Below, piece by piece: positions 35,501-50,500 of a stretch of 64,000 bases of DNA. The stretch comes from Thermohalobaculum sp039184865 (lineage in GTDB: Bacteria; Pseudomonadota; Alphaproteobacteria; Rhodobacterales; Rhodobacteraceae). Positions within the stretch are counted from its first letter, which is position 1. Every line of letters begins with the position of its first letter. The notes below the pieces were generated by a model, which ran no database searches, was not told where the DNA came from, and saw only the letters and a program-made list of their open reading frames with translations. The translations under genes were made by a program, and so were the position numbers. The DNA lies in the NCBI GenBank assembly GCA_039184865.1, contig JBCDAV010000025.1:1-64000 (forward strand), in the 5' to 3' direction.

Positions 35501-38500
35501 CGGACGCCCGCCGATGATCGAGGCATCGAAGCTGCCGGCCGAGATGTCGAAGGTCGCGACATCGTCGGCGTCATCATCCAGCGTGAAGGCGAACGCCTCG
35601 CGGAGCTGGAAGCCCTCCAGCACCTCGGTCTCGACGGAGACGCCGCCCGCGAGCGCCGACGCATCGCTCATGTCGAAGCTGTAGCGGAACGGATAGACGG
35701 CTCCATTCGACGGATCGGTCAGGAAGACCGCGACATCGACCGGCTCGATCTGATCGACCGGCATGATGCCGGAGAAGGTCATCGACGCCGCTTCGAAGAA
35801 CAGCCAGTCCGGCAGATCGGTGTTGTTCCCGGACTTCGCCTCGACCGTGTAGTCGGCCGAGAGGAAGCGCTGGACGAAATTGCCCAGCAGTTCGGTCTGC
35901 TGGAAGAAGATCACGTCGCCTTCGAGATCGCGGTCGTTGCCGAAGGCCTCGGCCGGGATGACGAATCGCGGACCGTCCTCGAGCCCGAAGACCACGTCGT
36001 TGCGCAGTTCCGGGCCGGTATTGCGCGGCAGGACGGTGATGTAGGCGGTCGCCGTGTCCTCGCCGCCGCGCCCGTCATTGATCGCGTATTCGAAGCTGGA
36101 CGTGCCGTTGAAGTTCGGCCGGACGGCGAACTCGATCATGCCGTCTTCGTTGACCCGGACCTTCCCATTTTCGGCGAAGCGGTAGACCTCCTGGAAGAAG
36201 ATCGGATCGTCGTCCGGATCGCTGTCATTGGCCAGCAGGGTCGCGGGATCGATGATGATCGTCTCGTCCTGAAGGGCGCGGATGCCGCGGTCGTCGCGGG
36301 CATTCGGCGGCAGGTTCTGCGGGCGCACCTCGATGTTGAACTCGAGCGTCGCCTCGGCGCCGCGCGCGTCGATCACATCGAACGATATCGATGCCGGACC
36401 CAGCGCGAAGGGTGTGAAGTCGATCGTCCCGGCGATCGGATCGAAGATCTCGATGCCGTTGTCGGTGGCGTTGCCGTCGGCACCGATCGCCAGCCCGACA
36501 AAGCTAAAGTCGTCGCCTTCGACATCGTAGACGCGGTCCATGAGCTGATCGACGGTGAAGGTCGTCGTCTCTTCCAGCTTGGCCGAGGCGGCGCCCTCGC
36601 GGATACGCGGCGCATCGTTGACCGGCGCGAAGTAGATCTCGACATCGGCGGTGTCGGTCGCCCCGTCATTGTCGGCCAGCACGTAGCGGAAGCCTGCAAA
36701 GCCGAAATGGTCGGGCCGCGAGAGCAGTTCGATGTACTGGCTTTCCAGCAGCCATGTCGCGTCGGTCGCCGGGCCGTCGTAATCGTTGTTCTCATAGGGC
36801 CGCAGCGGCTCGCCATCGACGCTGAAGAGCGGTGTCGCCTCGATGATGCGCAGGCCTTCCTGCTCGGCATCGCCGTCGACGTCGAAATCATTGGCCAGCA
36901 GGTTTTCCAGCCGGATCCGCAGCGGCTCGTCCTCGACGCCGTAGACCAGCGGATCGTCATTGGCGACCGGCGCATCGTTGACGGGCGAGAGGTTGACCTC
37001 GACCCGTGCCGTCGACTCGCGGCCCAAGGGATCGCGCACCGTGTAGGTGAAGAACGCATCGCCGTTGTGGTCCTGCGCGCCGAGGAATTCGATCATCCCG
37101 TCGGCGTTGATGCTGACCGAACCGAGGATCGCATTCTGGACCGAGATCAGTTCGAGGTCCTCGACGCCGGTTTCGGCATCGTTCTCGATCAGATCCGCCG
37201 GGTCGATGATGGCTATCTCGTCCTCGACGCCGAACCGGAAGATATCGTTTTCGGCATTGAACCGGCCGTCGCGGAGCAGGTCCTCGATGGTCGCGCGATC
37301 CCAGATCGTGCCATCGGCGAAGACGATCTGTTCCAGCCCGGTTTCGGTGCCCAGGAAATGCCCGACGACGGTTGCGGTGTCGATCAGGAAGCCGTCATCG
37401 CGCTCGAACTCGATGAACAGGTCGTCACCCTGGCGGATGACGGAGACGTCCTTCGGCGCAAGCGCGCTGTCGAGCACGAGCCGGTCGACATCTGCCGCGT
37501 CGCCCTGCTCCTCGATCCGGTCCTCGGAACTGTCGAAGCCGAACAGGTAGTCGTCCGAGCCGAAACCGCCGCGCAGGATATCATCGCCGAACAGTCCGTC
37601 GAAGACCTCGTCCGCCGCACTGCCGGTCAGGGTGTCGTTGTGAACAGAGCCGATCAGCTTCTCGATGGAGAACAGCGTGTCGCCCAGCGCCTCGCCCGCC
37701 AGACCCTGACCGAGCGACAGGTCGACCTCGACGCCCTCGTCGGCGCGCGCGTAATCGGCCGTGTCGAAGCCGTCGCGGCCGTCGATGATGTCGGCCCCGC
37801 GCCCGCCGCGGAAGCGGTTGTCGTTGGCGTCGCCGCGCAACTCGTCGTCGTGGAAGCTGGCCTGGATGATCTCGATGCTGTCGAGCAGATCGCCCTCGGC
37901 ATCGCCGCCCGAGGCGGTTCCGGCTTCAAGATCGATGATGATGCCCAGGCTCGAAAGCGTGTAGTCGGCGGTGTCGATGCCTTCGCCGCCATAGAGCAGG
38001 TCGGCACCCTGCCCGCCGCTGATCGTGTCGTCGCCCGCATTGCCGGTGATCGTGTCGTTGCCGCGGTCGCCGCTGAGGAAGTTGGCCTGGCCGTCGCCTT
38101 CCAGATCGTCGGCGAACTCCGTGCCCAGCAGGTTCTCGATGGAGAAGAGCTGGTCGCCCTCGGCCCAGCCACCGGAGGCCGTGCCATCGGCCAGCGAGAT
38201 CTGTACGGCCTCGGTCGAGAAGAAGTAGGTCGCGGTGTCGTTGCCGTCGCCGCCATAGAGCAGGTCGGCGCCGAGACCGCCGTCGAGCGTGTCGTTGCCT
38301 GCCTCGCCCAGCAGCGTGTCGTTGCCGTCGCGGCCTTCGAGTTCGTCGCCGCCCGCGCGACCGTCCAGCAGGTTGGCGTTCTGGTCGCCGCCCAGCGTGT
38401 CGGAGAAGTCGGTGCCCAGAAGCGCCTCGACATCGATGTAGAGATCGCCCTGCGCGAAACCGCCCTGCCCGATCAGCGTTTCGAGATCGGCGCGCACGCC

Positions 38501-41500
38501 GACATTCGAGCCGAACAGCGCGACCGTATCGAAGCCCGCGCCGCCGCGGATCTCGTCGCCACCATCGCCGCCGTCGATGAAGTCGTTGCCGTCGCCGCCA
38601 TAGATCAGGTCATTGCCTTCGGCGGTCTCGATCGTGTCGTTGCCACCCAGCGCGATGACCCAGTCGTCCCGGCGATAGCCACGGATCGTCTCGGACAGCT
38701 CGTTGCCCTCGATGTAGTCGATGAACGGGGTGCCGCTGAGCTCCTGCCCGTAGAAGTCGGCGATGTTGGCATAGGCGAAGCCAACGTCTTCGAGACCTTC
38801 CTCGTCGGCGATGCGGTACTGGATCGTGACCGGGCCCGTGAAGCCCTCGTCGAAGCGCGCCACCAGGAAGTCGGTGTCGCGGAAGGTGACGATTTCGAAC
38901 GTGCCGACATCGACGCGGTTGCCCTGCGCCAGTTCCAGCGGATCGAGGATCGCATCGACTCCGACGAAGGTCGGGCGCGGGCGGTCGGGATCGTCCAGAT
39001 CCTGATCGATCGTGCCGTCGCCATCCGTGTCGGCCTGTTCGATGTCGAAATCGTTGAAGATCAGATCGTCGGCGCGGATCACCAGCGGAATATCGAAAGG
39101 CGTGACGAAGCCGGGGTCGTCGACCACGGTCGGATCGTCGTTCGACGGGATGATGACGATGTCGACAAAGCCTTCCGACTCGCCCTCGGACCGGTCGGAG
39201 ATGCCGTAGACGAAGCCCGACGAGAAGGTCGCGTCGATGAACGGCGTGAACAGCAGATTGCCGTCGGCATTGAACTCGAGCGTGCCGTTCAACGGCCCCG
39301 CCGCCTCGCCGCCGAAGGTGAAGACGTCGCCCAGCCCGTTCAGGAAGCGGAAGCCGAGGAAGTCGATCTCGTCCAGATCGGCATCGCTGTCATTGGCCAG
39401 CAGCGTGTCGATGACGATGACGGTCGGGATATCCTCCGGGATCACGATCTGGTCCGAGACCGCGACCGGGGGCACCTCGCTGACACCCGAGAAGTTGAGC
39501 GTCACCAGTGCGCCGTCGACCAGTCCCTCCGGATCGGTGATCGAGTAACCGAACGTAGCCTCGCCGAAATAGCCAGGGTCGGGCGTGAAGATGATGTTGC
39601 CGCCATCGACCACCAGATCGCCGTTCACCGGCCCGGTTGCGTTCTCGAACGTGACCGCGAAGCCCTCGATGTCGAAATCGTTCTTCAGAAGCTCGATGAT
39701 CGGGATGGTCAGCGCTTCGTCCTGACGGCCGCGCAGGATGGTCAGATCCTCGTCGCGGTAACTGTCGTTGCGCGCATCGGGCCGGTCATTGACCGCCTCG
39801 TAGACGATGGTCGCGGTCGCCGAGCTCGTGTCGCCCTCACCGTCGTCGATCGTGTAGACGAAGCTCGCCTCGCCATTGAAGTTGTCGTTGGGCTCGAACA
39901 GCGCCGTCTGGTTGTCGAGCAGCGTCACACGCCCGCCGACAGAATTGCTGACGCGCACGAGCGTGAGTTCGTCGCCGTCGAGGTCGATGTCGTTCTCGGT
40001 CAGGCGCGCAACGCTCAGGACAATCGGGTTGTCCTCGCGGATCGGCTCGCCTTCCTGGGTCAGCTCGAACCGGTCGTCGAAGGCCTCGGGCGCATCGTTG
40101 ACCGGGTTCACCGTGACGGTGACGGTCGCGTTCGAGGTTTCGCCGGAGGGGTCCTGCGCCGCATAGCTGAACGTCGCCGTGCCGAAGAAGTCGTCGCGCG
40201 GCGTGACCTGGACATTGCCGTCCGCATCGATCGAGACGAACAGGTCGGCCGAGGACTGGACCGAATGCAGGCTGAGCAGATCGCCGTCGATGTCCGTGTC
40301 GTTGCCGAGAAGCGCGACCGGGCTGATGGTGAAGCTGAAGCCCTCATCCGTCGAGAAGTCGCGGTCGTTCACCGCGGTCGGCGCATCGTTGACCGGCGTC
40401 ACCTCGAGGTAGACGAACGCCTCGGCGCGCCCGCCATCCGGCGTATTGGCGGCATAGGTGAACTGCGCCGGGCCGACATAGTTGGCGTCGGGCGTGAAGC
40501 CGATATTGCCGTCGCTCGACAGCGAGACCGACCCGTTCACCGCATCGAAGACCTGCCCGACGATCATCCGGTCACCGTCGATGTCGTTCGACAGCAGACG
40601 TTCGACGCGGATGGTCAGGAAGTCGTCCTCGGCCAGCACGAAGCCGTCATCGTCCAGCGCCTGCGCGACCGGGCGCACATTGACGCTGATCTCGCCCTCG
40701 TCGAAGCCGTTGCGGTCGTCGGTGACGATGTAGCGGATGTTGGTCGAGCCGGTGAACCCGTCGACCGACGTGAAGCGGACATTGCCGTCGGTATCCAGGA
40801 ACGCCGTGCCATCCGGGCTGGCGTCGAGCGACGTGATGCGCAGCGCGTCGTCGTCGGCGTCGAAATCGTTACCGAGCACATCTGCGAACGGGATGATCAG
40901 CTCGATGCCCGTGGTGACGATGAAGAACCCGTCATCGTTGGCGACCGGGTCGTTGTTCTCCAGCAGCGTCAGAAGCGTGTCGCGGGTCCACGTCGTGCCG
41001 TCGTCGAAGACATACTGCTCGATGGACGTTCCATCCTCCGACAGCGCGTCGATGACGGTCAGAACATCGGTTTCGTTCCCGGCGAACTCGATCTCGATGG
41101 TATCGCTGCCCCGGAACAGGCGACTGACATTGGCCAGCAGCGGGTCGAAGCCGCGCAGTTCCAGCACGTCGGTTTCTGTATCGCTGGTCCCGGTGTCTTC
41201 AATGGTGTCAGCGCCGTCGCCGAGATCGTAGAGATAGAGATCTGCGCCCTCGCGACCGGAGGCGAAGTCATCGCCGAGCGACAGGTCGTAGGTCTCCGCG
41301 CCGTCGAAGCCGAAGATGTTGTCATCGCCGTCGCTCTGCACGTCCTGCAGCGCGCGGGCGCGCATTTCGGCGCGGGTCCAGATCACGTCGTCTGCAAACC
41401 GGATCTGCAGGCTGCCCGGGAAGCCGTTGGCGCTGCCGAGCGCGTCGATCAGCACCAGACGGTCGCCATCGGTCGGGAAAGTCAGCACCAGATCGAGGCT

Positions 41501-44500
41501 GTCCGGGCCGGCCCGCACCGCCGAGACCACGTCGGCCTCGGTGTAGTCGGTCAGGCGAAGCTCGCTGTCTCCGCGGCCGAGCGCGTCGATCCGGTCATCT
41601 CCGTCGCCGCTGGCATAGGTGTAGATATCGTCGCCATCGAGGCCGACGATCAGGTCGTTGCCAAGGCCGCCGGACAGGCTGTCATTGCCGTCGCTGCCGA
41701 AGATGACATCGTCGCCGTCGCTGGCCTGTGCATCGACCAGCAGGGCGGTGATATCGGTGACGGTGAAGCTGGTTCCGTCATCCTCCAGCGTGATCGTCTC
41801 GACGCCGCGCCCGTTCGTGCGCAGACCGTCGGCGATGATGATCTGATCGTCGCTGCCGTCGAACTGGATGGCGAGATCGAAGCTGCCGGTGCCGAGCTGC
41901 GTGAAGCGGACCTGATCCGCCGTGTAGCCCGCGATCACCAGCTGGTCGGCCCCCGAGGTCGCGTCATCGCGGATGATGTCGCGGCCATCGCCCGAGACGA
42001 ACCGATAGACATCGTTGCCGCCGCGACCGGACAGGCGGTCATCGCCGAGCCCGCCTTCCAGCGGGTTGCCGTTCTCGTCGCCGAAGATGAAGTCGTCCAA
42101 CGGCGAGGCGACCTCGGCCAGCAGTTCGGCGACGCTCCATGTCGTGCCGTCGTTAAAGCGGACGGTCTCGATCTTGCCGTCGTCCAGTGCGTTGTCGATG
42201 CGCACCCGGTCGCCGTCGCTGCCGAAGGCGAGGATGATCGCGCTGCCGTCGCTGCTTTGCGTGACGCGCACATCGCCCGGCAGGATGCCCGGACCGAGGA
42301 TCAGCGTGTCGGCGACACCGCCCGTGTCGATGATGCGATCCTGATCGTCACCGAGGTTGAAACGGTAGGTATCGTCACCCTCGCCGCCTTCGAGCAGGTC
42401 GACACCGGCCCCTCCGGCCAGGTCATCCGCCCCGCCAAACGCGATCAGCGTGTCGTCGCCGCCAAGCCCGGTCAGAACCTCGACGCCGTCCGTGCCGAAG
42501 ATCACGTCGTCGCCCTCGGTCGGTGCCAGCGCCATGTCGACGAGCATCTGTGCCGTCAGGCTGTCGCCGTTCTCGAAGCGGACTTCACGGATCGCCATGT
42601 CGGGATCGGGAGCGACGCCCAGATCGATCCGGTCGCCGGTGCCGATGATCTCGAGCATGACCGTCGGCTGGCCGCGCACCACGCGCACGTCGGACAGAGC
42701 AATGCCTGCGCCCAGTTCGACGACGTTCTGGCCCTGGCTGTCCTCAATCGTGTCCTGACCGTCGCCGAGGTCGAACGTGTAGGTGTCGTTGCCGCCGAGA
42801 CCGCGCAGCAGATCGTTGCCGCCATTGCCCGAGATCGTGTTCGCCGCGTCGTCGCCGGTCAGCTCATCATTGCCGCCGAGGCCTGCAATCGATGCGCCGG
42901 TCAGGATCTCGAGCGTATCGTCGCCCTCGGTCGCCGTCATGGCGCGGGTCAGCAACTCCGTCCGGTCCCAGGTCGTGCCGTCGTCGAAAGCGATGGTCTC
43001 GATATCGGTCCGCACGGGATCGGCCACCGCGCCTTCGATGCGCACGCGGGTGGTGCCGCCGGTGACGCGCAGTTCGAGGTCATCGCCAAGCTGGACAACG
43101 GTCACATCGTCGGGCGTGACCGTCACGTCGAACTCGATGACATCGGTGCCACCGGCATCGGACAAGAGATCCTGCCCGTCATTCGCGCCGAAGATGTAGA
43201 TGTCGTTCTGGTTGCCGCCGATCAGCGAGTCGTCGCCGATCCCGCCGAGGAAGATGTCGTTCCCGGCAAACTGTGCGGCCGCATCGCCTCCGGTCAGCGT
43301 GTCGTTGCCCGAACCGCCGGACAGGATGTCGTTGCCCGCGCCGCCGGTCAGCGTGTCGTGGCCAGCCTCGCCCGCGATCTGATCGTCGCCGAAGCCGCCA
43401 TTGACCTGATCGTCGTCGGCGCCGCCAGCCAGCGCGTCATCGCCGCCGAAGCCCTCGATCGTGTCGTTGCCGCCATTGCCGAAGACGAGATCGCCGAGCG
43501 GCCCGCCATTGATCAGGTTGCCCGTGTCATCGTCGCTGATCGCCGAGGTATCGCGTTCGATCGCCACGCCACCGAAGTTCGCCGCGGTGAGTTGCGATGA
43601 GTCGACGCCGACAAGGCGCAGCACCGAGCGGCCCGAGCCATCGTCGAGATTGAGCTGGATCACCGTGTCCGCGCCGTCCTGCAGCAGTTGCAGGCGCCCG
43701 CTTTCGAACGGGTTGGGCGTGCTCGCGACCAGCGAAATGATGTCGCCCGCATCGCCCGGCGTGAAATCGGTGATCACGTCCTCGGCGATGTCCTCCGAAA
43801 TGTCGAAGGTCGGCAGATAGCGATAGGTGTCGCGCCCTGCCCCGCCGGTCAGCGAGTCAACGGACTCGTCCGCAACGATATCGCCGAAGATGTCATCGCC
43901 GTCGCCGCCGCTCATCGTGTCGGCGCCGTCGCCGCCCTCGATGTAATCGCCGAGCGCGCCGCCGGTCAGATCGTTGTCGCCATCATCGCCGTAGAGCGCA
44001 AGGCCGTCCGTCCCGACATCGGGCTGCACGCGCGCCTCGATCTCGGCGAGCGTCAGGGTCAGCCCGGTCTCGGAGATGATGAATTGCTCGATCTGCCCGG
44101 CCGCCGCGGCCGCGAACGTGCCCTTGATGGTGATCTTGTCCGTGCTGGCGTTGAAGCGGATCGTGAGGTCAACGCCGTCCGGGCCGGTCTTGGCAAACCG
44201 GATGTCCTCGAGCGCGTAGCCGTCGATCCGCAGGGTATCGACCGTCGCGTCGCCCTGGTCGTCGATGTTATCGATACCATCGCCCGCCGCGAAGACGTAG
44301 AGATCGCCGCCCGAACTGCCCGAAACGCTGTCATCGCCCGGACCGCCGGTCAGCAGGTCAGCATCCGCTCCGCCGTCAAGCGTGTCGTCGTCATCGCCGC
44401 CATAGAGGATGTCGTTGCCGCCGAGGCCGGACAGGCTGTCGTCGCCCGCTTCGCCGGTCAGGGTCTCCGGTGCCGAGGTCCCGGTGAAGATATCGTCACC

Positions 44501-47500
44501 CGGCGTGCCCGCGGTCGACAGACGCAGCAATTCGGCCTCGTCCCAGACGGTGCCATCATCGAAGATCACGGACTCGATGGTGTCCGACGCCGTCAGGAAG
44601 TTCGTGAGCGTCAGGCGTTCCTCGGTGCCGACGAAGCGCAAGACCAGATTGTTGCCCGACTTGCTGACGCTGATGTTCGCGGGATCGACGGACGGCCCGA
44701 ACACGATCCGGTCGATGCCGGTGGTCTCGGTGATGATGTCCTGTCCGTCGCCGAGATCGTAGAGATAGGTGTCGTTGCCAACCCCGCCGAAGAGCGCATC
44801 GGGCCCGGACCCGCCTTCCAGCGTATCGTTGCCGGCACCGCCATAGAGGACGTCGGCGCCCGCGCCACCGGCAACGGTATCGTCGCCGTTCAGGCCGTTC
44901 AGCGTATCGTCGCTCAGGCCACCGTCGAAATCGTCGTCGAGATCCGACCCGAAGACCAGATCGACCCCGTCCGTGGTGATCTGCGAGGCGGCGAGCATCT
45001 CCGCAAAGCTCAGAACCGTGCCGTCGTCGAAGCGCAGTTCCTCGATCTCGCGGTTCGCATCGTCCAGAGCGCGAGCAATGGTGATCCGGTCTGCCGTGCC
45101 CTGAACGCGCAGGATCAGGTCTTCGCCATTGCTGCTCTGTTCGAAGAACACGTCGCCAACCGCGATGCCAGCGCCGAGCTGGATCGCGTCGATACCGCCC
45201 AGATCGGTGATGATGTCCTGCCCGTCGCCGAGCTCGAACAGGTAGACCTCGTTGCCGCTGGCGTCGTTCAGCGCGTCCGGCCCGGTGCCGCCGCGCAGTG
45301 AGTCGTCGCCCGAGCCGCCCTCGATGACGTCGGCCCCCGGGCCGCCATCGACGCTGTCATCATTGCCGCCCGCATCGATCGTGTCATCGCCAACGCCGGT
45401 TTCGATCGTGTCGGCATCGACCGTGCCGGTCTCGTCGTCATTGTCCTCGGTGCCCGTCCGCGCGATTTCGGACAGCCCCTTGTCGATCGGTTCGTCGCCT
45501 CCGAACACAAAGCCCGTGGGAGCGACCGGCGTGGCCAGCGCGATCAGATCGTCATGGGTCAGCACCGTATCGGGGATCGTTCCGTCTTCCGAGCCGTCCG
45601 AGAACCGGACCGTTTCAATCACGAAGTCGGCGTCGGCCAGGACGTTCTGGATCGTGATCGTGTCGGTCGTGCCGAGGAAGCTCAGGAAAAGGTTCGTGCC
45701 GTCCTCGGTGACGACCAGATCGACCGGATCGATCCCGGCGCCGAACGTGATCTCATCGGCCACAGAGTCCCGCGACCAGCCATCATCCGAGACGATGTCC
45801 TGCCCGAAGCCGACATCGAACAGATAGGTGTCGCTGATGTTGCCGCCGCGCAGGAAATCGTTGCCGGTGCCGCCCGTCAGCGTGTCCGAACCGCCATTGC
45901 CAAACAGGCTGTCATTGCCGCCGCCACCATCGATCGTGTCGGAATCGTAGGCCCCGTCAATCCGCTGATCCTCGTCGGTCGGCGCCCATGCGATGTTCGT
46001 CAGATCCTGATGCGTCAGCTCGGTTCCATCGGCGAAGCGGAACAGCTCGATCCGGTAGTCGGCGTTGCTCAGCGTGAGATCGAGCTCGATCGTGTCGCTG
46101 ATACCCTCGAACCCGAGCAGCAGATCCTCTGTGGTCGCCGTGACGGTTATGTCGCTCGCGTTGATCCCGGCCCCGAATTCGAGCGCATCCGCAACGGAGT
46201 CCCGCGACCAGCCCGCGTCCGAGACAATGTCCTGCCCGAAGCCGACATCGAACGTGTAGGTGTCCGAGATGTTGCCACCGCGCAGGAAGTCGTTACCGGT
46301 GCCGCCCGTCAGAGTGTCGGACGCACCGTTGCCGAAAAGGCTGTCATTGCCACCGCCGCCGTCGATGGTGTCAGAATCGAAGCCGCCATCGATGCGCTGA
46401 TCCTCGTCGGTTGGCGCCCAGGCGATATCGACGAGATCGCGGTAGGTCAGCTCAGTTCCATCGGCGAACCGCAGCGTCTCGATCCGGTAGTCGGCATTGC
46501 TGACCGGGATCTCGATCGTGATCCGGTCTTCGCTGCCCGCGAAGGTCAGGACAAGGTCGAACCCGTCCGCTGCGACGGCCAGATCCGCCACCTCGTAGCC
46601 CGCGGCAAGCTCGATCACGTCGGCGCCCGAGTCGCGCGACCACCCAGCGTCCGACACGATGTCCTGTCCGAAGCCCACGTCGAACTGGTAGGTGTCCGAG
46701 ATGTTGCCGCCGCGCAGGAAGTCGTTGCCGGTGCCGCCGTTCAGCGTGTCGGACGCGCCGTTGCCGCGCAGATCGTCATTGCCGCCGCCGCCGAGCAGGA
46801 CATCGGAGTCGAACCCGCCGTCGAAGCGCTGATCGTCGTCGGTCGGCGTCCAGGCGATGTTGACGAGATCGCGGTAGGTCAGCTCCGTCCCGTCATTGAA
46901 CCGCACGGTCTCGATCCGGTAATCGGCGTTGCTGACCGGGAGCTCTATGGTGATCCGGTCCTCGCTGTCGACGAAGCTTAGGATCAGGTTGAAGCCGTCG
47001 GCCCTCACCAGCAGATCGTCGGCACTGATACCGGCGCCGAACTCGATGGCGTCTGCACCGGAGTCCCGCGACCAGCCTGCATCCGAGACGATGTCCTGAC
47101 CGAAGCCGACATCGAACTGGTACGTGTCGGAAATATTGCCGCCGCGCAGGAAATCGTTGCCCGTCCCACCGATCAGCGTGTCGGACGCGCCGTTGCCGCG
47201 CAGGTCGTCGTTGCCGCCGCCGCCGATCAGCAGATCGGAGTCGAAGCTGCCGTCGCGCCGCTCGTCTGCGTCGGTCGGCGCCCAGGCGATTTCCGCCAGG
47301 TCGAAATGATTGAATTCGGTGCCATCGGCGAACCGATAGGTCTCGATCCGGTAGTCGGCGTTGGTCAGGGTCAATTCGACGGTGATCTGATCGTCGGTGT
47401 CCGCGAAGGACAGGATGAGATTGGCGCCGCTCGCGCTGACCTGAAGGTCCGCCGCATCGATCCCGGCTCCGAACTCGATCACGTCGGCCGTCGAGTCCCG

Positions 47501-50500
47501 CGACCAACCGGCGTCCGAGACGATGTCCTGGCCGAAGCCGACATCGAACTGGTAGGTGTCGCTCAGATTGCCGCCGCGCAGGAAATCGTTGCCCTCCTGC
47601 CCGTCGAGGACGTCCTCGCCGGAGTCCGCGCGGATATCGTCGTCGCCCCAACCGCCGATCAGGGTTTCGGCGATGCTCGTGCCGACGATGGTCTGCGGCG
47701 AGGCGCTCTCGAACGGCGCACCGTTGAAATTGCCGAGCGTCAGGTCATCGGCCACAACATCGCGCAGGCGGATAAGCTGGCGCGCTTCGTTCAGATCGTA
47801 AACGCCGTCATCGACGAAATAGACGTAGGTGTCGGCGCCCTCTTGGCGGGCAACAACTTCACCGATCAGGCCCGTCGCCAGGCGAATGTCGAGGACGTCG
47901 CCCAGATCGCCCGTTTCGAACCCGTTGATCGTCGTCAGCGCGGCCGCATCATCGATTTCCGGGACGAAGAACTCGAACAGATCGACGACGTCATCGGTCG
48001 CGTTGAGCGTACGCGGCAGGTTGGTGGTTCCGGTCCCGCCACCGGTATCGCCGCCGGGATCGTCGCCCGGTCCACCGCCGGCATCACCGCCATGCTCGCG
48101 CGCGAACAGGGCATCGCCGAACGGGTTGAAGTCGGCAACGCTCGGGTCGAGCAGCCGTTGCGCCTCGACCTCGCTTATCAGCGTCGCCGCCATGTCCGCG
48201 GCGCTCAGGGTGGTCCCTTCATCGAACAGGAAGGTGTCGATCGGCGTCCGGGAGAAGCGGAATTGGTTCAGGATCAGGACCTCGTCCTGACTGCCGACAA
48301 AGCGCAGCAGCAGATGGTCGCCCGTCTGGACCGCGAGCACGTTCGCCGGATCGATCCCGGCGCCGAACCGCAGCGTGTCGATCGACTGCGAGGAATTGAC
48401 GACCTCGTCGATCGTGTCCCGCCCGTCGCCCGGATTGAACAGATAGGTCGTGTCGCCGAACCCGCCGGCGAGACGGTCATTGCCCTCGTTGCCGGCGAGC
48501 GTCGCCGTGAAGTCGAGGCGCGTGCCAAGGTCGATGTCGTCATCGCCGTCCGTGCCGGTCGAGGCGAGTGCGACGATGTCGGCGAGGTCCAGGGTTTCCC
48601 CGGTCGAGAACTCGAACTCCTCGATCGAGCTGCTGCGCCCCTCGTTGTCAAACATGCCCCGGATGGTCAGGCGGTCCTGGGTGCCGGCAATCCCGATCAC
48701 CAGATCGACCGGCCCAGTCGAGAGCACCTGCAGATCGCCCGGCAGAATGCCCGCCTCGAAGCGAATCCGGTCGATCACGCCATTTGCGATCAGCTCGACA
48801 TCGTGGATGACGTCCTGACCGTCGCCCAGCGCGAAGAAGTAGGTGTCGCCGCCGGAATGGCCCTGCAGCAGGTCGTCGCCGAGGCCGCCGAAAAGTAGGT
48901 CCTCGCCGCGCCCGGTTTCCAGCCGGTCATTGCCCTCGCGTCCGAAGACGTCCGTCGCAGACACGGTCGCGCCCGAGGGGATGATGATGTGGTCGTCGCC
49001 GTCGGTCGCGGTGATGCTGCGCGAGATCGCCGGGATCGACAGCGTGCGGCCGTCCGAGAACTGCAGCGTGCCGATGATGGCATCGGGATCGTTGACCGGG
49101 TCGATCAGGGTCAGGCGGTCATCCCCGCCGGAGATCAGTAGGATCAGGTTGCCGTCGGCGTCGCGCTTGGCCGAGATGTCCTCGAGCGCGATGTCGTCGC
49201 TGAACAGGACCGTGCCAAAACCGTCTGCCGCGTTGTTCGTCTGGATCCGGTCCTGACCGTCGCCGCGCGAGAACGTGTAGACATCCGCGCCGTTGCCGTC
49301 GACGATCACGTCGTTGCCGAAGCCCGGGAAGAACACCTCGGCGCCGTTCGTGCCGGTCAGAAGATCGTCGCCGTCCGACCCGATTGCATTGGCGAAATCC
49401 AGCAGCGTGTCGCGCGACCAGCTCACACCGTTCGAGAAGTCGACCGAGTCGATCACCGCGTTGCGGATGATGATCGTGTCATCGGAGTCGAGGAAGGTCA
49501 GGATCAGGTCGTTGCGGTCCGAGGCCAGCCGCTCGACACGGACATCGTCCGGCACATAGCCGAAGAGTTCGAGCCGGTCGAAGCCGCCGCCGTCCTCGAC
49601 GACGTCCTGACCGTCGCCGAAGGTAAAGCGGTAGATGTCGTTGCCGCGGTCACCGTTGATCTGGTCGTCGCCGAGACCTGCGTCGATGATGTCGGCCCGA
49701 TCGCTGCCGCGCACGATGTCGTCTGCGTTGGTGGTCTGAGCCTCGACCGCGGCCTGCACGAGTTCGTCAGCGCCCCAGGCGCTGCCATCCGAGAAGAACA
49801 GCGTCGGCACTGCACCCGAGCCAAGCGCACCGACAATCACCAACTGGTCGCCCGTGGTCGGGAACGAGACGATCAGATCGTTGCTCGCACCGTCGGCGAA
49901 GCGGACCACTGCCTGGAATGTGGTCAGATCCGGCAGGATGATGCTGGCGGTGTTGACGCCCGGCGCCATCTCGAACCGGTCGATCTCGTCGCCGGTCCGG
50001 AAAAAGACCTGAGAATCCTGCGCGAGGATGACCCGGTCGTGCCCGGCACCCGGCGACAGGGCGAGCCCGGCCTCGAAGCCGCGCGTGTCCAGAATATCCT
50101 GGCTGGTATTCGTCTCCGCGCCGAGAAGGATCGCGCGGACCTGCTGGATCGTCAGTTCCGACCCGTCGGCGAACTCGAAGATCTCGACCGGATTGTCGAT
50201 GTAGCCGCCGAGCACGACGATGCGCTCGTCGGTCGGGGCGATGCGGATCAGCAGGTCGCCGTCGATGTTCTGGAAGCGCAGCACCTCCTGCGTGATGCCG
50301 GTGCCGAAGACCAGCCGGTCGATCCCGGCGCTGTCCTGAATGCTGTCGCTGCCGTCGCCGTAGCCGAACTCGTAGGTGTCGTTGCCGCTGCCGCCCAGCA
50401 TGGCGTCCGAGCCCGCGCCGCCCGAGATCGTGTCGTCGCGGCCATCGATGCCGATCAGTTCTTCGTCGGCCTCGGTGCCGGTCAGCATCCGGTCGATGAT

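Noticed and set aside
34319..43600. 3,093-codon open frame on the plus strand
   Set aside because: It is antisense to the giant RTX gene. The repetitive Asp/Gly/Thr/Val codon pattern of that gene avoids stops in this frame; the product is Arg/Val-rich with no domain and no start context.
43688..48898. Several 475-537-codon plus-strand frames
   Set aside because: Shadows of the RTX array; their sequences simply mirror the repeat period.
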